Origin: Microbacterium pumilum | Lineage (GTDB): Bacteria > Actinomycetota > Actinomycetes > Actinomycetales > Microbacteriaceae | NCBI RefSeq assembly: GCF_039530225.1 | Contig: NZ_BAAAOH010000001.1 | Location: forward strand, 4,216,001 to 4,280,000 | Length of the DNA stretch: 64,000 bases | Direction: 5' to 3' | Shown: positions 51,301-60,434 of the stretch, in pieces | Numbering within the stretch: position 1 is the first letter of the stretch | How the letters are laid out: each line of letters begins with the position of its first letter | The notes under the pieces: model-generated | Database searches by the model: none | Seen by the model: the letters and a program-made list of their open reading frames with translations, nothing else | What the model was told of the DNA's origin: nothing | Made by a program: the position numbers and the translations under genes

Positions 51301-52266
51301 ATGAGTGCATCGGGCGGCAACAGGGCCATCATCGCGGCGTTCCTGGCGAACATGGGCATCGCACTGGCGAAGTTCATCGCGTGGGCCCTCTCCGGTTCCG
51401 CGTCGATGCTCGCCGAGGCGATCCACTCCGTCGCAGACAGCGGCAACCAGCTGCTGCTCCTGCTCGGTGGCCGCCGGGCGAAGCGCAGGGCCGACCGTGA
51501 GCATCCGTTCGGCTACGGCCGCGAGCGCTATGTCTACGCGTTCGTCGTCTCGATCATCCTGTTCTCGGTCGGTGGCCTGTTCTCGATCTACGAAGGCGTC
51601 GAGAAGATCACCCATCCCCACGAACTCGAGAACCTCTGGATCCCGATCAGCGTCCTGCTGATCGCAATCGTCCTCGAATCTTTCTCGTTGCGCACCGCGG
51701 TCAAGGAGAGCAATCACATCCGCACGAAAGGCCAGTCCTGGGTGTCGTTCGTCCGCCATGCCAAGGCGCCCGAGCTGCCGGTCGTGCTGCTCGAAGACGT
51801 CGGCGCGCTCATCGGCCTCGTTTTCGCACTGCTGGGCGTCAGCCTCTCGGCTATCACCCACAACCCGGTGTTCGATGCGATCGGCACCCTGATGATCGGC
51901 ACGCTGCTGATCGTCATCGCCATCGTGCTCGGCATCGAGACGAAGAGCCTGCTCGTCGGAGAGGGCGCGACCGACACCGATTACGCCAACATCGTGGACG
52001 TCATCAATGCCGCGCCTGACGTCGTCAAGCTCATCCACATCAAGACCCTCTATCTCGGGCCGGACGAGCTTCTCGTCGCGGCCAAGCTCGGCTTCTCGGG
52101 TGACCGTCCGCTCGCCGCCGTCGCGAGCGACATCGACGCCATCGAAGGTCAGATCCGCGCGGCCGTGCCGACCGCACGGGTGATCTATCTCGAGCCCGAC
52201 ATCTACCGCCCGGGCGATGATCCCGCGCCCTCGACCGAGGAGTTCGTCATCCGCTCGCTCGACTGA
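51301..52266 (+). CDS. Cation diffusion facilitator family transporter
   Basis: 321 residues, six spans. AEAIHSVADSGNQLLLL in span 2 and VVLLEDVGALIGLVFALLG in span 5 hold the paired His/Asp metal sites (the second has Glu-Asp rather than His-Asp). A soluble C-terminal dimer domain follows, ending with TARVIYLEPDIYRPG. Likely Zn, Fe or Mn efflux. ATG with TAGACT 7 bases upstream and no ribosome site. Confidence 0.87.
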   Translation: MSASGGNRAIIAAFLANMGIALAKFIAWALSGSASMLAEAIHSVADSGNQLLLLLGGRRAKRRADREHPFGYGRERYVYAFVVSIILFSVGGLFSIYEGVEKITHPHELENLWIPISVLLIAIVLESFSLRTAVKESNHIRTKGQSWVSFVRHAKAPELPVVLLEDVGALIGLVFALLGVSLSAITHNPVFDAIGTLMIGTLLIVIAIVLGIETKSLLVGEGATDTDYANIVDVINAAPDVVKLIHIKTLYLGPDELLVAAKLGFSGDRPLAAVASDIDAIEGQIRAAVPTARVIYLEPDIYRPGDDPAPSTEEFVIRSLD

Positions 52267-52281
52267 GGACAACCGGGTCAC

Positions 52282-53211
52282 ATGCAGTACTGTCTCTTCA
52301 CCGAGCCCCAGCAAGGGGCGAGCTACGACGACCAGCTCGCCTTCGCGCAGGCGGGAGAGCGAGTCGGCTTCGATGGGTTCTTCCGATCCGACCACTACCT
52401 TCGCGGGTCTGACGGCGATCCCCTGCCGGGGCCGACAGATGCGTGGACGACCCTCGCCGGTCTCGCGCGTGAGACGTCGCGCATCCGGCTCGGCACGCTG
52501 GTGTCTTCGGTCACGTTCCGGATGCCGGGAGTCCTCGCGATCCAGGTGGCGCAGGTGGATGCGATGTCAGGCGGCCGCGTCGAACTGGGGCTCGGAGCCG
52601 GGTGGTTCGAGCGCGAGCACACCGCCTACGGCATCCCGTTCCCGGCCAAGCGGTTCGATCTGCTCGAAGAACAGCTCGAGCTCATCACGGGCCTGTGGTC
52701 GACTCCCGTCCACGAGACGTACACGTTCGCCGGGGCCCACTACTCGCTGGACGACGCTCCGGCCCTTCCGAAGCCGGTCCAGGCGCGGGTGCCGGTGATC
52801 GTCGGCGGCAACGGGCCGCGCCGCACGCCTGACCTGGCGGCGCGGTTCGCGACCGAGTTCAACATCGGCTTTCCGCCGGTCGACGACATCCCGAACCGGA
52901 TCGCACGCGTCCAGGCGGCGTGCGAGCGCATCGGACGCGATCCCGCGTCGCTGTCGCTGTCGCTCGCGATGTCGACGTTCGCGGGCGCCGACGACGCCGA
53001 GGTGGAAAGACGCGCAGCCCGCGCCGGACGAACGCTGGAGCAGGTCCGCGACGGCGTCAACATCGCCGGCGGCCCTGATGAGATCGCCGAGCGGATGTCG
53101 CGGTACGCATCGCTCGGCATCGACCGCGTGTACCTCCAGCTGTTGGATCTGCAGGATGTCGACCACGTCGAGTACCTCGGCACCGAGGTGCTCCCCCTCC
53201 TGCCCCGCTGA
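52282..53211 (+). CDS. LLM-class F420-dependent oxidoreductase
   Basis: 309 residues. FTEPQQGASYDDQLAFAQAG, GFDGFFRSDHYLRG, TLVSSVTFRMPGVLAIQVAQ, ELGLGAGWFEREHTAYGIPF and VPVIVGGNGPRRTPDLAARF are typical of the F420-type luciferase-like branch (TIGR03560-like). The substrate is unknown. It lies 15 bases after the cation efflux gene on the same strand, so it is probably co-transcribed. ATG with GAGGA upstream. Confidence 0.83.
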   Translation: MQYCLFTEPQQGASYDDQLAFAQAGERVGFDGFFRSDHYLRGSDGDPLPGPTDAWTTLAGLARETSRIRLGTLVSSVTFRMPGVLAIQVAQVDAMSGGRVELGLGAGWFEREHTAYGIPFPAKRFDLLEEQLELITGLWSTPVHETYTFAGAHYSLDDAPALPKPVQARVPVIVGGNGPRRTPDLAARFATEFNIGFPPVDDIPNRIARVQAACERIGRDPASLSLSLAMSTFAGADDAEVERRAARAGRTLEQVRDGVNIAGGPDEIAERMSRYASLGIDRVYLQLLDLQDVDHVEYLGTEVLPLLPR

Positions 53212-53227
53212 CGCGTCGATCGGGGGA

Positions 53228-53689
53228 TCAGCGGCGGGACTCGAAGAAGTCCTGCAACAGGCGGGCTGCTTCCTCCGCGCGCACCCCTGCGACGACCTCG
53301 GCACGGTACGGCAGCCGGCGATCGCGCACGACGTCGTACACCGACCCGGCCGCGCCGGCCTTGTCGTCCCATGCGCCGAACACGAGCCGCGAGACGCGTG
53401 CCTGCAGCAGGGCCCCCGCGCACATCAGACACGGCTCCAGCGTGACGATGAGGCTGCACTCCTCGAGATTCCACGAGCCGATGGATGCCGCGGCCTCCCG
53501 CATCGCGACGACCTCGGCGTGCGCGAGGGGATCGTGCGTCAGCTCGCGCAGGTTGCGCCCTTCGCCGATCACCGTGCCCGCGCCATCCGTCACGACCGCG
53601 CCCACCGGCACATCGCCGGCGACACCGGCTTCGGCGGCGAGCGCCAGCGCCCGGTCCATCGCGGCGAGGTCGGCGGGGTCCGTCAGCAC
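53228..53689 (-). CDS. tadA: tRNA-specific adenosine deaminase
   Basis: 153 residues. HAE at 57-59 (LAHAEVVAM) and PCxxC at 86-90 (LEPCLMCAGAL) are the zinc site and catalytic Glu of TadA, which makes inosine at the wobble base of tRNA-Arg. A related nucleoside deaminase is the only alternative. GTG start, divergent from upp, with TAGTCT 6 bases upstream. Confidence 0.88.
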   Translation of the reverse strand: MLTDPADLAAMDRALALAAEAGVAGDVPVGAVVTDGAGTVIGEGRNLRELTHDPLAHAEVVAMREAAASIGSWNLEECSLIVTLEPCLMCAGALLQARVSRLVFGAWDDKAGAAGSVYDVVRDRRLPYRAEVVAGVRAEEAARLLQDFFESRR

Positions 53690-53695
53690 ACCATG

Positions 53696-53716
53696 AGACT
53701 ACGTCCCGGCTAACCT
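53696..53716. promoter_or_regulatory. Back-to-back leaderless promoters of tadA and upp
   Basis: TAGTCT for tadA (minus, 53696-53701) ends 6 bases before its GTG. TAACCT for upp (plus, 53711-53716) ends 6 bases before its ATG. The whole divergent region is only 33 bp between start codons. Confidence 0.6.
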
Positions 53717-53722
53717 GTGCGT

Positions 53723-54355
53723 ATGCGCCTGCACGTCGCCGATCATCCACTCATCACCCACAAGCTCACCGTGCTCCGCGACGAACGCACGCCGTCGCCC
53801 GTGTTCCGGCAATTGACCGAGGAGCTCGTGACGCTGCTCGCGTACGAGGCGACGCGAAACGTCCGCGTCGAACCCGTCGACATCCGAACGCCCGTCACGG
53901 CGACCACCGGGCTCAAGATCAGCGAGCCGCGGCCCCTCGTCGTGCCGATCCTGCGCGCCGGGCTCGGGATGCTCGAGGGCATGGTGAAGCTCATCCCGAC
54001 CGCCGAAGTCGGGTTCCTCGGGATGGTTCGCAACGAGGAGACTCTCGAGCCGTCGACTTATGCCGAGCGGCTGCCCGACGATCTGAGCGACCGGCAGTGC
54101 TTCATCCTCGATCCGATGCTGGCGACCGGCGGCTCGCTCGGCGCGGCCATCGAGTTCCTCTTCAAGCGCGGAGCCCAGGACGTCACGGCGATCTGCCTGC
54201 TCGGCGCGCCCGAGGGCGTGGCCGCGATCGACGAGCAGGTGGCCGACCGCGACGTCACGCTCGTGCTCGGCGCTCTCGACGAGCGGCTCAACGAGAAGGG
54301 CTATATCGTGCCCGGACTCGGCGACGCCGGTGACCGGCTTTACGGCACGGTCTGA
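53723..54355 (+). CDS. upp: Uracil phosphoribosyltransferase
   Basis: 210 residues. [20 protein letters not shown] at the start, [16 protein letters not shown], the PRPP loop [17 protein letters not shown], and the uracil-binding [17 protein letters not shown] at the end are all intact. It recycles uracil to UMP. ATG at 53723 is preferred over GTG at 53717 because it is 6 bases after TAACCT and matches the family start. Its last 16 bases overlap the converging decarboxylase gene. Confidence 0.93.
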   Translation: MRLHVADHPLITHKLTVLRDERTPSPVFRQLTEELVTLLAYEATRNVRVEPVDIRTPVTATTGLKISEPRPLVVPILRAGLGMLEGMVKLIPTAEVGFLGMVRNEETLEPSTYAERLPDDLSDRQCFILDPMLATGGSLGAAIEFLFKRGAQDVTAICLLGAPEGVAAIDEQVADRDVTLVLGALDERLNEKGYIVPGLGDAGDRLYGTV

Positions 54356-55611
54356 CGAACCGCCCCCGCGGGCACTGCGGCGACCTCGCCGGTCGTCATG
54401 CCGTGACCCACGACAGCGACAGGTGTAAGCGGGCGGCCGTTGAAGCGCGTGGCAGTCACCGTCGTGTACGCGCCCATGACCGGGCTCACCACGAGATCAC
54501 CCACGACGAGTTCGGGAAGCAGCGCCTCGCGGGCGACCACATCCGTGGAGTCGCATGTGGGGCCGCCCAGCGTCGCCCAGCGGTGACTGTCGGAATCCGT
54601 GTCGCGACCGCGCAGGTCTCGCTCGGCGAACACGAGCGGATGCACGTTCTCGGTGAGCACGTTCGAATATGAGCCGTACAGCCCGTCGTCGAGGTAATAC
54701 CACCGACCGTCGGCACGCTCCGCGACGCCGACCACGCTCGTCACGAGGGTCATCGCCTCGGCGACGAGGACACGGCCGGGCTCGGCGATGATGTCGAGAC
54801 GCCGGGCATGCGGCTCGAGCACGGGACGCAGCGCGGCGGCGACCTGCTCGACCGTGGCGACCGGCGATTCGTACGAAACCGGAAAGCCTCCCCCGATGTC
54901 GAGGATGTCGAACCGTACGCCCAACCGCTTCTCGAGTTCGGCCATGAGTGCGAGAGTCTCGGCGGTCGCATCCGCGAAACGCTGCGGGTCGTCGAGCTGG
55001 CTGCCGACGTGGAAGCTGAAACCCGCGATCCGGATGCCGCGCCGCAGGCCGCGCTCGACCAGATGAGCCGCCTCGAACGCCCCCACGCCGAACTTGCTCG
55101 ACAGATCACTCTTGGCGTGCGGGCTCCGATACGCCAGGCGCACCAGGATGCGGACGTCGGACGGTGCGTTCACGAACTTGTCGAGCTCGGTGTCGTTGTC
55201 GACCACGAATGTGCGCACTCCGGCGGCGATGGCTTCTTCGATCTCCGAAGCCTTCTTGACGGGGTGGGTGTGGATGACGCGGCCCGCGTCGACTCCGCGG
55301 CCCAGGACCAGGGCGAGCTCGTCGCCGGTTGCCACGTCGAAACCACAGCCGGCGTCGGCGAGGACATTGACGACGGCGTCGTGCGACAGCGCCTTGACCG
55401 CGTAGTGGAATCGGACGAACGGGAGAGCGTTGCGCAGCCGTCGGTACTGACGCCTCACCCGTTCGGGGTCGAGCAGCAGCAGCGGTGTGCCATGGACCGC
55501 GATGGCCGCCCGTGCCGCATCGGTCGCGAGGAGCGCGGAGGTCTCGGCCTTGCGCAGGCCGAGCAGGGAGCGCAGGGATCGCAGGTCGGCGCGCGGTGTC
55601 GCATCGGTCAT
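54340..55611 (-). CDS. PLP-dependent ornithine/lysine-type decarboxylase (fold III)
   Basis: 423 residues. [14 protein letters not shown] holds the PLP lysine (Lys73), then [16 protein letters not shown], the phosphate-binding [25 protein letters not shown], and [10 protein letters not shown] with the catalytic Cys of the partner subunit. The Cys-Asp-Ser-x-Asp element is that of ornithine decarboxylase rather than diaminopimelate decarboxylase (CES). It would produce a polyamine such as putrescine or cadaverine. The ATG overlaps the membrane-protein stop by 4 bases (ATGA), so the two are translated together. Confidence 0.82.
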   Translation of the reverse strand: MTDATPRADLRSLRSLLGLRKAETSALLATDAARAAIAVHGTPLLLLDPERVRRQYRRLRNALPFVRFHYAVKALSHDAVVNVLADAGCGFDVATGDELALVLGRGVDAGRVIHTHPVKKASEIEEAIAAGVRTFVVDNDTELDKFVNAPSDVRILVRLAYRSPHAKSDLSSKFGVGAFEAAHLVERGLRRGIRIAGFSFHVGSQLDDPQRFADATAETLALMAELEKRLGVRFDILDIGGGFPVSYESPVATVEQVAAALRPVLEPHARRLDIIAEPGRVLVAEAMTLVTSVVGVAERADGRWYYLDDGLYGSYSNVLTENVHPLVFAERDLRGRDTDSDSHRWATLGGPTCDSTDVVAREALLPELVVGDLVVSPVMGAYTTVTATRFNGRPLTPVAVVGHGMTTGEVAAVPAGAVRQTVP

Positions 55612-56135
55612 GTCGCACGCTCCTCGCTCTTGCGGCCGTCGCGCAGCCCGGCCTTGTCGGTGAGGGTGAACGCGCCGGCGGCGATCGCGTAGAACACGAT
55701 GTCGGCGACGATCTTGCCGGCGAGCAGTCCCCACACCGGGTCGGGCAGCAGCCAGACGCCGAGCATCATCGCGGCGGGCCGGATCAGCAGAGTGTCGAGC
55801 AGCTCGGCCGCGCCGAACTCGGCGACCAGCAGCATGCCGCTGCGGCCGATGGCCGACCGGCGCGTCGGTGACACCTGCGCCTGCTCGGCGTAGATCGTCA
55901 CGGCGAGCACCGCGTAGAAGCCGACGATCTCACCCAGGAGTCCCGCGATCGCGACGACCGCGGGGTTGTCGGTCCAGATGGTCACCGCGAGGCCGGCGAC
56001 GATCATGGCCGCGGTGCCGACGATCTCGGCGGGAAGGTAGCGGACGATCCAGAACAGGATGCCGCGCCGGCGCGAACGCACAGCGAAGGCTTCGGGGTCC
56101 GTCTCGCCGGACGCGTCGTTCTCGATGGCGGTCAT
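55608..56135 (-). CDS. Unrecognised four-span membrane protein coupled to the decarboxylase
   Basis: 175 residues with four hydrophobic spans (about 29-48, 56-78, 98-122 and 128-152) and a 20-residue charged N-terminus. AEIVGTAAMIVAGLAVTIW, NPAVVAIAGLLGEIVGFYAV and LLVAEFGAAELLDTLLIRPA carry conserved-looking acidic residues inside spans. I do not recognise a family. It is translationally coupled to the decarboxylase and follows a long structured leader. A polyamine or amino-acid transporter, or a membrane partner of the enzyme, is plausible but not shown. The ribosome site is GGGAAGGGAAG, 6 bases before the ATG. Confidence 0.7.
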   Translation of the reverse strand: MTAIENDASGETDPEAFAVRSRRRGILFWIVRYLPAEIVGTAAMIVAGLAVTIWTDNPAVVAIAGLLGEIVGFYAVLAVTIYAEQAQVSPTRRSAIGRSGMLLVAEFGAAELLDTLLIRPAAMMLGVWLLPDPVWGLLAGKIVADIVFYAIAAGAFTLTDKAGLRDGRKSEERAT

Positions 56136-56284
56136 GTCGCACTTCCCTTCCCCGTGAGAGAGGGAAGGGCGCGCGCGCTGATACGCGAACGTGAGTCGGG
56201 TGACCTGACGCGGAGGTGGCGCCTTACAGGAGGGGCGGCATCCGCCCCTCGCCGAACGGATACCACCCCGCGCCTGTAAGACGC
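56136..56284 (-). promoter_or_regulatory. Structured leader RNA candidate of the membrane protein/decarboxylase operon
   Basis: The transcript should start near 56284 and run about 149 nt before the ATG. Transcription order: stem CTTACAGG (56280-56273) with its partner (56230-56223), enclosing AGGGGCGG/CCGCCCCT (56249-56242 and 56238-56231); later CCCTTCCC (56169-56162) pairs with GGGAAGGG (56152-56145) and buries the ribosome site. That is the layout of a translation-controlling cis-acting RNA. No known riboswitch class was recognised. Confidence 0.55.
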
Positions 56285-56290
56285 TCCGTA

Positions 56291-56319
56291 AGGTTACGTT
56301 GCGAGCGAGAAGAGCCCAA
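56291..56319 (-). promoter_or_regulatory. Promoter of the membrane protein/decarboxylase operon
   Basis: -35 TTGGGC (56314-56319), 17-base spacer, -10 TAACCT (56291-56296), both minus strand. Unlike most promoters here it is far from the start codon. Confidence 0.5.
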
Positions 56320-56363
56320 CGGGGTTGACACTGCGCTCTGCTTTGTCTAGCGCGCCGGCACCA

Positions 56364-56684
56364 TCAATCGGGCAGCAGCGGATCGATCGGGGCGCGGCGC
56401 CCGGTCTCCTGCTCCCAGAATTCGAGCTGTTGCGTGAGGGCTTTGGCAAGCTCGAAGACCTGCTCCGGCGGAATGCGGATGCGGCTCACGACCCGCGCGG
56501 GGACGACCGTGTGCACCTCGCCGGTCTCGGCATCCACCTGCTCTCTCGGCGGCTGAGCGAGCGTCAGAAAGTCCATCACGAACACATTGGGCGTGTGCCA
56601 CACGTTGGCGAAGTCTGCGTATGCGCCACCGATGAGGTCAGGCGGCAGATCGATCTCGAACTGCCGGGGCGGCTCCTCGGGCAT
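56364..56684 (-). CDS. DUF3467 protein
   Basis: 106 residues. YADFANVWHTPNVFVMDFLT (23-42) followed by PARVVSRIRIPPEQVFELAK is the DUF3467 pattern. Function unknown; small, soluble and acidic. It stands alone between the leader region and the helicase gene. A strong AGGAGG site precedes the ATG. Confidence 0.75.
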   Translation of the reverse strand: MPEEPPRQFEIDLPPDLIGGAYADFANVWHTPNVFVMDFLTLAQPPREQVDAETGEVHTVVPARVVSRIRIPPEQVFELAKALTQQLEFWEQETGRRAPIDPLLPD

Positions 56685-56764
56685 GCGGCACCTCCTGGGT
56701 CGACCGTGCCGCGAGTCTACGCGGGCCGAACGCGGTTGCGGGGGCGCTAGGGGCGCTGCGGCGA

Positions 56765-59700
56765 TCAGCCACGCCCGACGAGACGAGCGAATCCGCTCAG
56801 ACGCGCGACGCCCTCGGGCGTGCGCGGCAGGTCGTCGAGGAGCCCAGGCGAATGCACGAGGTAGGCGGTGTGCTTCGCCCGCGAGATCGCGACGTTGAGC
56901 CGGTTGCGCAGCAGCAGGAATTCGAGCCCGCGCGGCGCGTCGCGTCCCGACGACGCTGCGAGCGACACGATCGCGACCGCCGCCTCCTGGCCCTGGAACT
57001 TGTCGACGGTGCCGACCGGCACGTCGGGGAATCCGGCGGCCGCGAGGGCCGCTTCGACCGTCACCTGCTGGGCGTTGTACGGCGTCACCACGATGAGATC
57101 GCGCTGCCCGAGCGGACGCGCCGGAACTCGCGTGGTCTCGCCGTCGTCACCGATCGAGATGTCGGACCACGCACGGCCGATGACGTCGCGGACGACCTCG
57201 ACCACGACGGCGGCCTCTTCGGCGGACTGTGTCGCGTTGCCGTGATGGCGAACCGCGATCGCGTGCACACCGGGCGCGACTCCCTCGAGTGCGCGCAGGG
57301 CGGTCGACGGGTGAGCCGCGAGCTCGCCCTCGTACGACAGCCGCGACACCGGCTCGGCGACTGCGGGGTGCATGCGCCACGTGCGAGCCAGGAAATAGCC
57401 GAAATCCAGCGGGATGACGTCGGCCCCGTCCATCACCCAGCCGAGGGCCGACGTGTCGACGGGCTCGGGGTGGGTGCCCTGGCTCACCTGCGGGAGCTGC
57501 TGCGGATCGCCGAGAAGCAGCAGCCGCGGTGACGCGAGCGATACCGCAATCGTCGAGGCGAGCGAGAACTGACCCGCCTCATCGATCACGAGAAGGTCAA
57601 GGCTGCCGCGCGGAATCCGGCCCTCGTGGCTGAAGTCCCACGCCGTGCCGCCGACCACGAAGCCTGAGTCGGCATGCTCGGCGGTGAACTCCGCCATGCC
57701 GTTCTTGGTGATGGCTGTGAACGAGAGGTCGGCGGCGGCCGACTTCGGCGCCTTCGCCACCAGTTCGCGTGGGACCCCCGACGCGACGATGCGGTCGAGC
57801 ATGTTCTCGACAACGGCGTGCGACTGAGCCACGATGCCGACCTTGTACGCCCGCTCTCGGATGAGTCGGGCGATCACGTGGGACCCGACGTACGTCTTGC
57901 CCGTGCCCGGGGGTCCTTGCACGGCGAGGTAGCTGCGGTCGAGGTCGACGACCGCATTGACGATCGCGTCGACGTCGTCGCCGGTGGATGCCGGCAGTGC
58001 GCCTGAGAGCGTGCGCGGCGGCCGGCGGCGCAGGATATCGGTTGCCGGATCTTCGGGCAGACCCGGGGCCTCGGCTATGGCCGCATCGGCCCAGGCGTCG
58101 ATGGCGACCTGCTGGTTGAGCGCCCGAGGAGGCGACGGCGGGGTCAGCGCGATGGGCAGCTCATCCCAGGTCTCGCCCTGGATCGCGCGCTCCTCGATGA
58201 GCGCGCCGTCGTCGAGCACCTCGAGGACCTGGACCTGATGGTGGGCATGGATCCAGCGGGGCGATGCGTCGAATGGAAAGGTCACCGGCAGGTCGTACAG
58301 CGCGAAGGGGTCAGAGCCTTCGCTCAGTCGCGTGCCCGGCGCCAGCTCGCCCCGCAGCTCGAGAATGCGGCTCTCGCTGCGGTTGCCCTCGGCGCGGCGC
58401 CAGTCCTCGACCACGACGCATCGCTGCGAGTCGAGAGCCACGACATCGCGCGTCTCTTCCCACAGCGATACCGGCTCGCGCAGCCGCAGGAAGTGCGTGG
58501 CCCAGAAGCTCTTCGCCTCTCTCGGGTAGTAGTCGATCGCGGCGGCGCCCAGTCGCAGCGACTGGGCATCGGCCGAATCCGCGGGGTGCGCCAAGGCCAG
58601 CGACTCGAGGGTGAGCGCGCGCACCGACGGCTCGTATGCGCCCTCGCCGGGTTCGGGATTCGGCGACGGACGCAGACCCGCGTCGCGCGCACGATCGACG
58701 AGCCAGTCGCGAAGGCGGCGGGTCGAGACGCAGTCGTACCGGTTGTAGTCGGCGAGGTCGTCGAGGATGCCCCGCGCCTCGTCGGCGCGGCCGTCCTCGG
58801 CGAGAGCCCGCGCTTCCACATACCGGACGATGGAGTCGTCACCCTTCTGCACGTCGCTGGTGCGCACCTCGGCGCCCATGTACAGCGGCTCGAGCTTCTT
58901 GATCGAGTAGGAGCGTGATCCCACCCGCAGTGCCCGCCGGACGATCGGGTACAGGTCGACGAACACCCCGTCGCGCAGCAGCCGATCGACGTCGGCCTCG
59001 CGCACGCCGTGCCGGGCGGCCATCGCCAGCAGATGCGACGGCTCGTACGGCGCGTAGTGGTAGATGTGCATGCCGGGGAACTGCAGGCGTCTGAGATTCA
59101 CGATGTCGAGGAAGCTCTCGAGCGCCCGCTTCTCGTCGGCGAACGTGTGCGCCCACAGCGCGGTGTACTGCTCGCGGTCGTCGACCCAGCCGAACAGGTA
59201 GTCGATCCCCCATTGCGCCGTGCCGTCGAGCACTGTCGGCACAGGCTCGGTGTGGAGCGGGTCGCCCTCGAAGTCGAAGAACATGTCGCCCCGGTCGGGA
59301 CGCGGCAGCGCCATGAGCGTCGTCGGTGCGACGACTTCGTACGTGGGTACGGGCGCCTCTCTCACGGGCGCGCCCTCGTCGCCGTCGTGGTGAGCGGGGA
59401 AGAGTGCCGGCGTTCCGGCTGGGCTCTCGAGCTGCAGGCGTGCCTGCGTGCGCAGCATGACGAACGTGTCGGGATTCATTCCCGCCGGCCCGATCTCGGT
59501 CGCTGCCAGCGAATCGATCGTGTGGATGCCCGCACCCCGCAGGCGCTCACGCTGCACCGGCCGCATCCCGGCCACCAGCAGGAGGTCTCGGGACGCGACG
59601 ACCTCGGCGTCGCATGTGGCGCAGCGCCCGCACGCGATCACGTCGAGCTCGCCGCGCGGATCGCCCCACGCGATGGCCGCGCCGCCGGAGCCGAGGTCGA

Positions 59701-60316
59701 GCCGACGATCGGCGATGAGTGCGGCGAGTCGCTCACGACGCAGGCGGAACACCGGAAGGAGGTCATCGACGGCATGCGCACTGACGCTGCCGTCGCCGAG
59801 GAGGAGTTCGACGCGCTGTGAACGCTCAGCGCCGAGCCGATCGAGCTGGTCGACGTATGCCGCGAGCTGCATCAGCGCGGTGACGCGGGCGTGCCGTGCG
59901 AGCTTCGTGTCCTGCACGATCCAGCGCCCGTCTTCATCCCTGACGAGGAAGTCGGCGAAGCCGACGAAATCACGAGTCGAGAACGCGGCCTGGTAGATCA
60001 CATCCGCATCGGACGCGAGCGCCGCAGCGGTGCGCTCCACCGCATCGGCCAGCCCTGCGGCATCCGACGACCTCACCTCAGGAATCTGGACGACGCCTTC
60101 GCCGTACCGCTCCAGGTACTCGGCGAGCACGCGCCGCTCGTGCGCCATCCCGAGTCGGCCCGCGCGCTCCAGCGTGAGATCCTCCGGATCTTCGACCGCG
60201 GGAACGCGATCGAGCCGGGCGTCGATCGCGCGCAACCAGGCGAACTCGCACTCTGCTGCGGCTTTGAGGTCGCTCGCACTCCACACGATCCGGCCGTCTT
60301 CAGGTATGTAGCGCAT
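56765..60316 (-). CDS. TM0106-type RecB-like nuclease fused to SF1 DNA helicase
   Basis: 1183 residues. N-terminal RecB-like nuclease region (about 85-170) with DFLVRDEDGRW and VQDTKLARHARVTAL, a cysteine cluster CGRCATCD (about 224-231), a RNase H-like part DMFFDFEGDPL, then the helicase: Walker A VQGPPGTGKTYVGSHV, Walker B LLVIDEAGQFS, and motifs V-VI in the last 120 residues (FQGQEAAVAIVSLA, LNVAISRAKH). This is the usual order for these fusions. It probably acts in DNA end processing or repair. ATG at 60316, divergent from nadE (118 bp). Confidence 0.87.
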   Translation of the reverse strand: MRYIPEDGRIVWSASDLKAAAECEFAWLRAIDARLDRVPAVEDPEDLTLERAGRLGMAHERRVLAEYLERYGEGVVQIPEVRSSDAAGLADAVERTAAALASDADVIYQAAFSTRDFVGFADFLVRDEDGRWIVQDTKLARHARVTALMQLAAYVDQLDRLGAERSQRVELLLGDGSVSAHAVDDLLPVFRLRRERLAALIADRRLDLGSGGAAIAWGDPRGELDVIACGRCATCDAEVVASRDLLLVAGMRPVQRERLRGAGIHTIDSLAATEIGPAGMNPDTFVMLRTQARLQLESPAGTPALFPAHHDGDEGAPVREAPVPTYEVVAPTTLMALPRPDRGDMFFDFEGDPLHTEPVPTVLDGTAQWGIDYLFGWVDDREQYTALWAHTFADEKRALESFLDIVNLRRLQFPGMHIYHYAPYEPSHLLAMAARHGVREADVDRLLRDGVFVDLYPIVRRALRVGSRSYSIKKLEPLYMGAEVRTSDVQKGDDSIVRYVEARALAEDGRADEARGILDDLADYNRYDCVSTRRLRDWLVDRARDAGLRPSPNPEPGEGAYEPSVRALTLESLALAHPADSADAQSLRLGAAAIDYYPREAKSFWATHFLRLREPVSLWEETRDVVALDSQRCVVVEDWRRAEGNRSESRILELRGELAPGTRLSEGSDPFALYDLPVTFPFDASPRWIHAHHQVQVLEVLDDGALIEERAIQGETWDELPIALTPPSPPRALNQQVAIDAWADAAIAEAPGLPEDPATDILRRRPPRTLSGALPASTGDDVDAIVNAVVDLDRSYLAVQGPPGTGKTYVGSHVIARLIRERAYKVGIVAQSHAVVENMLDRIVASGVPRELVAKAPKSAAADLSFTAITKNGMAEFTAEHADSGFVVGGTAWDFSHEGRIPRGSLDLLVIDEAGQFSLASTIAVSLASPRLLLLGDPQQLPQVSQGTHPEPVDTSALGWVMDGADVIPLDFGYFLARTWRMHPAVAEPVSRLSYEGELAAHPSTALRALEGVAPGVHAIAVRHHGNATQSAEEAAVVVEVVRDVIGRAWSDISIGDDGETTRVPARPLGQRDLIVVTPYNAQQVTVEAALAAAGFPDVPVGTVDKFQGQEAAVAIVSLAASSGRDAPRGLEFLLLRNRLNVAISRAKHTAYLVHSPGLLDDLPRTPEGVARLSGFARLVGRG

Positions 60317-60422
60317 GCCTCCCCTTCCTGCACGACACTACCCACGACGTGCGACACCGCCGGTGCACGCCGCCACCCGCGGGCGGGCCGCGATCGCCCT
60401 CCCCGGACCGACATCCACCTGC

Positions 60423-60428
60423 CAGACT
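60423..60428 (+). promoter_or_regulatory. -10 element of nadE, leaderless
   Basis: CAGACT, a one-base variant of the TAGACT hexamer, ends 6 bases before the ATG at 60435. Confidence 0.4.
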
Positions 60429-60434
60429 GAGACG

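Noticed and set aside
56136..56284. Known riboswitch classes (guanidine, preQ1, Mn2+)
   Set aside because: I compared from memory for the ACGR loops of guanidine-II and the preQ1 and yybP-ykoY cores and saw none, so it is listed only as an unclassified candidate.
56325..56353. Plus-strand promoter TTGACA-17-TAGCGC
   Set aside because: The hexamers look good, but it points into the 3' end of the opposite-strand DUF3467 gene and no plus-strand gene follows. It could be an antisense start, but nothing else supports it.
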